A DNA stretch of 10,637 nucleotides from Bacteroidota bacterium (GTDB taxonomy: Bacteria; Bacteroidota; Bacteroidia; Chitinophagales; Chitinophagaceae): contig VBAU01000235.1 in the NCBI GenBank assembly GCA_005883855.1, forward strand, positions 1,475 to 12,111, written 5' to 3'. Position numbers and translations under genes: made by a program. Shown one piece after another: positions 7,024-10,637 of the stretch. The notes beneath the pieces were generated by a model that saw only the letters and a list, made by a program, of their open reading frames with translations, did not search any database and had not been told where the DNA came from. Numbering within the stretch: position 1 is the first letter of the stretch; each line of letters opens with the position of its first letter.

Positions 7024-7104
7024 ATTAATTACTGATTATTCATTATTGCTTTCTCTTTGAGAGGCAACACGAACGGTTGAAATAATTTGTAATTAATAAT
7101 CAAT
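7024..7104. repeat. AT-rich imperfect inverted repeat between convergent genes
   Basis: The 24 bases at 7024-7047 match the reverse complement of 7081-7104 at 18 positions. Between them a bulged hairpin can form: CTCT (7053-7056) with AGAG (7060-7063) and TTGC (7046-7049) with GCAA (7064-7067). The structure fills the gap between a + gene ending at 7015 and a - gene ending at 7109, so it may serve both as a weak transcription end. It lacks a GC-rich stem followed by a T-run, so it is not called an intrinsic terminator. Confidence 0.4.
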
Positions 7105-7108
7105 AATT

Positions 7109-7636
7109 CTAAGCACCGCTTCTTTCTTCATTGATGGAGTTATTATCGCCGCCGAGGCTGTAGGGATTGTTTTCCTCGTCTTCTTCGCCGATGTCCTCGT
7201 TAGTATCGTCGTCTTCTGAGCCTGGTACATCAAGATCGCTTCCGCTAACAGCATTGAATGATGTCTTTTCATTCAGCGGTGTTCCCTCATTGTCGGTACT
7301 GTCCAGGCTTGCTCGCCTCAAAGATTGCTCATCCCTGGTTGGCATGTCGTTCGCACTGTCGTCTAATAATTTTTTTTCAAGATCTGACACGTTAGAACTG
7401 CTTTCCGTAATTTCCTTTTCCGTCCAGACATTGTCTCCTTCTTCATCGGCAGATGAAATAGTTGTGTCGGCGTACTCCGCGGGGTTCGGAGCATGGATGA
7501 ACTCCTGGCCCGGGATGTCTTTTACATCGGGAAGATCAATGGTCGCCTCTTCATTTTTCAGTTTTTCCTCATCGCGAGGAGAATCCTTCAGATCTGAATT
7601 TCGGTCGGGCTTGCGACCTTTTTTTTCCTTGCTCAT
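7109..7636 (-). CDS. Very acidic, probably disordered 175-aa protein
   Basis: The protein has about 49 Asp/Glu against 19 Lys/Arg, no cysteine and few hydrophobic residues. The N-terminus is basic (SKEKKGRKP). Short motifs follow: IDLPDVKDIPGQEFIHAP (34-50), ADTTISSADEEGD (56-68), NVSDLEKKLLDDS (82-94), QSLRRASLD (104-112), SGSDLDVPGSEDDD (131-144), then an acidic run with NPYSLGGDN (157-165). No signal peptide or membrane segment is seen. From memory, similar small acidic proteins are widespread as unnamed proteins in Bacteroidota; their function is unknown to me. It begins 12 bases after the 57-aa gene (7649-7822) on the same strand, so the two are probably cotranscribed. The opposite-strand frame at 7167-7646 is a serine-rich shadow. 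Confidence 0.78.
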   Translation of the reverse strand: MSKEKKGRKPDRNSDLKDSPRDEEKLKNEEATIDLPDVKDIPGQEFIHAPNPAEYADTTISSADEEGDNVWTEKEITESSSNVSDLEKKLLDDSANDMPTRDEQSLRRASLDSTDNEGTPLNEKTSFNAVSGSDLDVPGSEDDDTNEDIGEEDEENNPYSLGGDNNSINEERSGA

Positions 7637-7648
7637 GGTGATTTAATT

Positions 7649-7822
7649 TTATTTGTGCCTGCTGGGTTGATTGCGCCGGTGTTTTACATTGTGCGTGATA
7701 TCGTCGCCCTTGAAATCCTGTTCCTCATTTCTGCGGTTGTCCAGATCATCGCGTATGTCGGGTTGTCGCTTGGGGATGAATTTGATGTTCTTTTTGGGAG
7801 ACTCCGTAGGGTTTTTTTTCAT
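7649..7822 (-). CDS. Small basic 57-aa protein
   Basis: Starting at ATG 7822, the protein has 16 Lys/Arg and 3 His against 10 Asp/Glu. It is hydrophilic with no membrane segment and contains NIKFIPKRQPDIRDDLDNRR (12-31), EEQDFKGDDITHN (33-45) and a basic tail. The open frame extends upstream to 7891, but that part (RNSHDTRRKSWHSFSPF) looks unrelated, and protein-like composition begins at the internal ATG. I recall similar short unnamed proteins in Bacteroidota; no function is known to me. It is the first gene of a likely two-gene unit with the acidic protein 12 bases downstream. The opposite charges raise the possibility that they bind each other, which is speculation. Confidence 0.65.
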   Translation of the reverse strand: MKKNPTESPKKNIKFIPKRQPDIRDDLDNRRNEEQDFKGDDITHNVKHRRNQPSRHK

Positions 7823-8034
7823 AGCTGCTTTATCAACAAAGGGAGAAAAACTGTGCCATGATTTACGTCGAGTGTCATGCGAGTTGCGCAAAATCTTTTA
7901 TGGTGGCGCTAAGGCAGTTCAAATGTCAATCAACTTTTTTGGACGAAGTCACCAAAAAATTTGACTTATCAATCTGGAGGACCAAAACCTAGGTGATTTC
8001 ACTTACATTTTCATAGCAGGCTTGTATAAATTAA
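7823..8034. other. Gap upstream of the basic/acidic gene pair
   Basis: No supported gene. It should contain the promoter of the - strand pair, but no clear TTG/TAnnTTTG pair was found. The only marked structure is a hairpin at 7935-7959, where TTTTTTGG pairs exactly with CCAAAAAA around a 9-base loop. GTCAA (7925-7929) and TTGAC (7961-7965) extend it imperfectly. Confidence 0.4.
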
Positions 8035-8061
8035 AAGCGAGCCTTTGTTAAGGGCCCGCTT
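8035..8061 (-). terminator. Intrinsic terminator, best on the - strand
   Basis: AAGCGAGCC (8035-8043) pairs with GGCCCGCTT (8053-8061) around a 9-base loop. On the - strand the only mismatch becomes a G-U wobble, and the stem is followed by TTTTAATTT. That is a standard intrinsic terminator for a - strand transcript, fitting the gene at 8142-8336 whose stop lies about 80 bases upstream. On the + strand it is less stable and followed only by TCTTT. Confidence 0.65.
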
Positions 8062-8073
8062 CTTTGAAAGAGT

Positions 8074-8096
8074 GTAGAAAAATTTCTACTAGAAAT
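8074..8096. repeat. Overlapping, mutually exclusive hairpins
   Basis: GTAGAAA (8074-8080) pairs with TTTCTAC (8083-8089). Alternatively ATTTCT (8082-8087) pairs with AGAAAT (8091-8096). The two pairings share bases, so only one can form at a time. They lie between the stop at 8142 and the terminator at 8035-8061 of the - strand transcript. Confidence 0.35.
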
Positions 8097-8141
8097 CCAA
8101 CCGTCCATCTATAATCCGTTTCTCGCGACTCTTATTGTCCA

Positions 8142-8336
8142 TTATAACAAGTCGTACTTTTTTGATTTGTAAATCGGCTTATCGTAAAATAATGGCGTCT
8201 TCCTTTCCAATTTCACTTTTGAAACTTTTCTTTTGAGCTTGTCGTTCTCGTTTGGAACAGATTTCATAGGAATCACAGGAGCCAGGGGCCGGATAGTAAT
8301 GTCCTTTAAGCTCTGGAATGGTGCGCCGTTATTCAT
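8142..8336 (-). CDS. Possible 64-aa basic protein
   Basis: From ATG at 8336 the frame encodes 64 residues, MNNGAPFQSLKDITIRPLAP and on to PLFYDKPIYKSKKYDLL, basic and soluble, with no recognised domain. The frame is open upstream to 8411, but the extension (RHRIFRLIILSQFKK) overlaps the AT-rich region before the amylase start and looks non-coding. Support for a real gene is its mixed, protein-like composition and a good - strand terminator at 8035-8061. It is divergent from the amylase gene with 106 bases between the starts. It could also be a chance frame. Confidence 0.45.
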   Translation of the reverse strand: MNNGAPFQSLKDITIRPLAPVIPMKSVPNENDKLKRKVSKVKLERKTPLFYDKPIYKSKKYDLL

Positions 8337-8431
8337 TGGAAAATTTTTTTTGAACTGACTGAGAATTATTAGTCTGAAAATTCTATGCCGCAAAGAAAAA
8401 AATGTGCACATCCGGTAAAAAAAATTTTTGC

Positions 8432-8442
8432 ACCGTCACGGT
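8432..8442. promoter_or_regulatory. Perfect dyad abutting the amylase start codon
   Basis: ACCGT (8432-8436) and ACGGT (8438-8442) are exact reverse complements around one C, and the next base begins the ATG at 8443. The dyad takes the place where a Shine-Dalgarno would lie. In mRNA a one-base loop cannot form, so if functional it would act as a protein-binding site on DNA or RNA. It could be chance. Confidence 0.3.
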
Positions 8443-10044
8443 ATGAGTATTGATATAAAACAAATCAATTATGACTACTTGCGAAATCAGAAACTGACGA
8501 GATACATTAAGAAAAATTCAGCACTCTTGGCAAACGACAACCCAACCTTTATCCAGTTTTTCCATTGGTATTACGCTGGTGAAGGAGTTTTGTGGAATGA
8601 TTTTGCAAAGCAAACTTCCTATCTGTCTAGATTGGGAATTACCGGTGCATGGTTACCACCTCCTTACAAAGGAGGAACAGGAGGGGTATCTGTGGGATAC
8701 GACGTGTACGATCTTTTTGATCTGGGAGAATTTGACCAGCAGAGAACCGTCGGCACCAAATATGGAACAAAACGAGAATTTATAGAGGCGATCCGGGCCG
8801 CCCATAAAAATAACATTGGGGTTTTTGCTGACGCCGCATTCAATCATAAGGCATTTGGTGATGAATTGGAAAAAATTACCGTGCGAAAGGTGAATCCTGA
8901 AAACAGAACTGAATTTATTTCGGAGCCTATGGAGATCGAAGCCTGGACGAAGTTTTTTTTTCCGGGAAGAAAGAAGAAATACTCTGAATTCATTTGGGAC
9001 TACCATTGCTTTTCGGGAATTGATTGGGCAGAAAACCTAAAGGAACAAGCTGTGTTTAAAATCTTGAATGAGTATGGCGAAAGCTGGGAAAAACTAGCCG
9101 AGGAAGAATTTGGAAACTACGACTACTTAAGCTTTTCAGACATCGAGTACAGGAATAAATTTGTACGGGAGGAACTAAAATACTGGGGTAAATGGTTTTT
9201 GGAATCAACCGACATCGATGGCTTTAGATTGGATGCGGTAAAGCACATCAGTCCGAAGTTTATTAACGAGTGGATCGATCATATGAATAATATTTCCCCA
9301 AGGAATTTATTTTTTATGGGCGAATACTGGAATGATCAGAATGCCGAGAGCCTGAAAAAATACATTGATATCTCGCAAGGCAGAATGCAGCTCATTGACG
9401 CCCCTCTTCACCACAATTTTTACCGCCTATCTACCCAAGGCAGGGATTACGATATGACAAAGATATTTGAGAATACTTTACTGCAGTATCGACCTGAGTT
9501 ATCGATCACTTTTATCAGCAACCATGACTCGCAACCGTTACAGCTATTAGAAAAGCCAATTGCCGATTGGTGCAATGCATTGGCTTACGCCATTATACTT
9601 TTGAGGCAGCAGGGGATACCTTGTATCTTTTACCCGGATCTGTACGGAGCCGAGTACGCTGATAAAGGAAAAGACGGAAACGATTACCACATTGTATTAA
9701 AAAAAGTAGATGTACTGCCGAAAATGCTATTGGTCCGAAAATATCTCGCTTATGGCAATCAGCGTGATTATTTCGATCACAAGAACACTGTTGGCTGGAC
9801 AAGGGAAGGCATAAGAGAAAAGAATGACAGTGGATTTGCGGTGCTTTTAAGCAGCGGTGATGATGGTTGGAAATATATGGAGATTGGTAAACAACACGCA
9901 GGGCAGGTTTTTGTTGATTGCCTTGGAAAGATCGGCAGAAAAATAATGATCGATAAAAATGGAGGAGCAAAGTTTTATTGCAAGGGCGGCAGCGTTTCTG
10001 TATGGGTGAATAAGAAAGTGGTGGAAAACTTGGTGTTGGAATAG
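8443..10044 (+). CDS. amyA: Cytoplasmic alpha-amylase (GH13, E. coli AmyA type)
   Basis: 533 aa. Hydrolyses internal alpha-1,4 bonds of maltodextrins or glycogen (EC 3.2.1.1). It begins directly with the (beta/alpha)8 barrel (FIQFFHWYYAGEG) and has no signal peptide, so it acts in the cytoplasm. GH13 conserved regions: FADAAFNHK (D130, N134, H135), DIDGFRLDAVKH (nucleophile D264), FFMGEYW (acid/base E294) and FISNHDSQP (D362). The segments GYDVYDLFDLGEF, KYGTKREFIEAI, DAPLHHNFYRLSTQGRDYDM, FYPDLYGAEY and the C-terminal GGSVSVWV match remembered E. coli AmyA and bacillary amylases closely, including the calcium-site GNYDYL. The frame opens at a TTG (8428), but ATG at 8443 is preferred: it adds no odd residues and gives SIDIKQINY as N-terminus. 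No Sus-type transporter or maltose genes are adjacent, and the next gene is convergent. Confidence 0.95.
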   Translation: MSIDIKQINYDYLRNQKLTRYIKKNSALLANDNPTFIQFFHWYYAGEGVLWNDFAKQTSYLSRLGITGAWLPPPYKGGTGGVSVGYDVYDLFDLGEFDQQRTVGTKYGTKREFIEAIRAAHKNNIGVFADAAFNHKAFGDELEKITVRKVNPENRTEFISEPMEIEAWTKFFFPGRKKKYSEFIWDYHCFSGIDWAENLKEQAVFKILNEYGESWEKLAEEEFGNYDYLSFSDIEYRNKFVREELKYWGKWFLESTDIDGFRLDAVKHISPKFINEWIDHMNNISPRNLFFMGEYWNDQNAESLKKYIDISQGRMQLIDAPLHHNFYRLSTQGRDYDMTKIFENTLLQYRPELSITFISNHDSQPLQLLEKPIADWCNALAYAIILLRQQGIPCIFYPDLYGAEYADKGKDGNDYHIVLKKVDVLPKMLLVRKYLAYGNQRDYFDHKNTVGWTREGIREKNDSGFAVLLSSGDDGWKYMEIGKQHAGQVFVDCLGKIGRKIMIDKNGGAKFYCKGGSVSVWVNKKVVENLVLE

Positions 10045-10056
10045 GCAATCAGCTGA

Positions 10057-10094
10057 ACCACTCACGACCACGACTCACTCCTCACTACTCCTCA
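10057..10094. repeat. Short degenerate ACTCAC/CTCCTC repeat
   Basis: Between the convergent ends of the amylase and thioredoxin genes the + strand carries a run of related units (actcac, actcact, ctcactactcctcat). The - strand reads as GAGTGAG-type repeats. It overlaps the last codons of the thioredoxin gene (NEE-stop). Probably low-complexity intergenic sequence. No terminator hairpin is seen here. Confidence 0.35.
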
Positions 10095-10636
10095 TTTTGC
10101 CTGAATCTTTTTTCAATAGCCTCTTCTTCGGATTTAGTGACTCGTGAAGTTTTTTTCAGCACTTTAACGAAATATGCCACTTCTTTCGCGGTCGCAGGGC
10201 AACCAATATTTTCTCCTTGTGTTGTCAGATCTGCACCATTCGGTCTCATTTGAGAATCTGAAAGCAGGCTACCATCCTTATCAAATATTAGCCAGGAAGG
10301 AAGCCCAAGGTTCTCGCCCTTGTACTTCGCACGAAATTGATAGACGCCGGGATTTTCCAGGTTTTTTTTGTCGGCTGATTCATTCACCACCAGGTGCCTG
10401 ATCACAAAGTTGTCATCAAAAAAAATTTTGCAGCTCTTATCATTTATTGAGCTGTCCATTTTGCGGCACCAACCGCACCATGATGCATGAAAAATGACGA
10501 TTATATTCTTATTCTCTTTGGTCGCTTGCCGCATGGCTTCTTGCATGATTTGTTCGACAGAAAGCGGGCTAGGTTGTGCAGAGGCGCCGCTGCACAGGAA
10601 AGAGAGCGCTAACAAAAGGCAGGTACGAGGTTTCAT
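10085..10636 (-). CDS. Exported thioredoxin-like protein
   Basis: 183 aa. Residues 1-20 (KPRTCLLLALSFLCSGASA) form a signal peptide with a likely cleavage after ASA. C15 is not in a good lipobox (SFLC), so a soluble periplasmic protein is favoured. The mature part is a thioredoxin fold: IIVIFHASWCGWCRKM gives the CxxC active site C54-G-W-C57, and the cis-Pro is P113 in GLPSWLIFDKDG. Family members act as thiol-disulfide reductants or chaperones in the periplasm. A third pair of cysteines (C69, C146) could form a structural bond. The C-terminal helix EVAYFVKVLKKTS and an acidic/basic tail follow. The start codon lies at 10634-10636, one base from the window end, so upstream signals and any longer form cannot be judged. 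It is convergent with the amylase gene, 40 bases apart. Confidence 0.88.
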   Translation of the reverse strand: MKPRTCLLLALSFLCSGASAQPSPLSVEQIMQEAMRQATKENKNIIVIFHASWCGWCRKMDSSINDKSCKIFFDDNFVIRHLVVNESADKKNLENPGVYQFRAKYKGENLGLPSWLIFDKDGSLLSDSQMRPNGADLTTQGENIGCPATAKEVAYFVKVLKKTSRVTKSEEEAIEKRFRQNEE

Positions 10637-10637
10637 G

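Noticed and set aside
7167..7646. + strand 159-aa serine-rich frame
   Set aside because: It is the antisense of the acidic protein gene, whose motifs are coherent in the - frame.
7655..7964. + strand frames of 68 and 97 aa
   Set aside because: They overlap the basic 57-aa gene on the other strand and show no domain.
8428..8442. TTG at 8428 as the amylase start
   Set aside because: ATG at 8443 lies five codons downstream, and the extra HRHG residues come from a dyad that looks regulatory.

Overview
The window looks like chromosomal DNA of a Bacteroidota bacterium, perhaps Chitinophagaceae or a relative. This is inference from three things: moderate GC; starts that mostly lack a Shine-Dalgarno sequence (the first gene is the exception); and protein types typical of that phylum, namely a CheB/CheR histidine-kinase fusion without flagellar or core chemotaxis genes, a periplasmic thioredoxin, and small charged proteins ending in motifs such as PYSLGGDN and FKGDDITHN. 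No 16S or other marker is present, so the assignment is tentative.

Positions 1-5985 (+ strand) form a signalling island. It starts with a CheB-type methylesterase domain protein that has no receiver and carries a C-terminal Cys3His zinc-ribbon-like motif (19-1017). A 340-base leader rich in hairpins and tandem repeats follows. Then comes a 1244-residue fusion, CheB + CheR + PAS-like + Glu-Glu heptad coiled coil + PAS + PAS + HisKA + HATPase (1358-5092). Next is a decayed response regulator (about 5220-5550), and last an intact single-domain response regulator (5593-5985). The kinase has no receiver of its own, so the adjacent REC protein is its likely phosphoryl acceptor. The linker has seven EE pairs at exact 7-residue spacing, which suggests it may be a substrate for the fused methyltransferase and methylesterase.

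Positions 5986-8442 hold small accessory genes: a cupin-fold gene on the - strand broken by a frameshift (6129-6523), an 89-aa unknown protein (6746-7015, +), a two-gene - strand unit encoding a 57-aa basic and a 175-aa very acidic protein (7649-7822 and 7109-7636), and a possible 64-aa protein (8142-8336, -) followed by a good intrinsic terminator (8035-8061). The gaps carry several dyads and AT-rich inverted repeats.

Positions 8443-10637 hold a cytoplasmic-type GH13 alpha-amylase close to E. coli AmyA (+) and, convergent with it, an exported thioredoxin-like protein (-). The latter's start codon sits one base from the window edge. No tRNA, rRNA, insertion sequence, CRISPR array or replication origin was seen.
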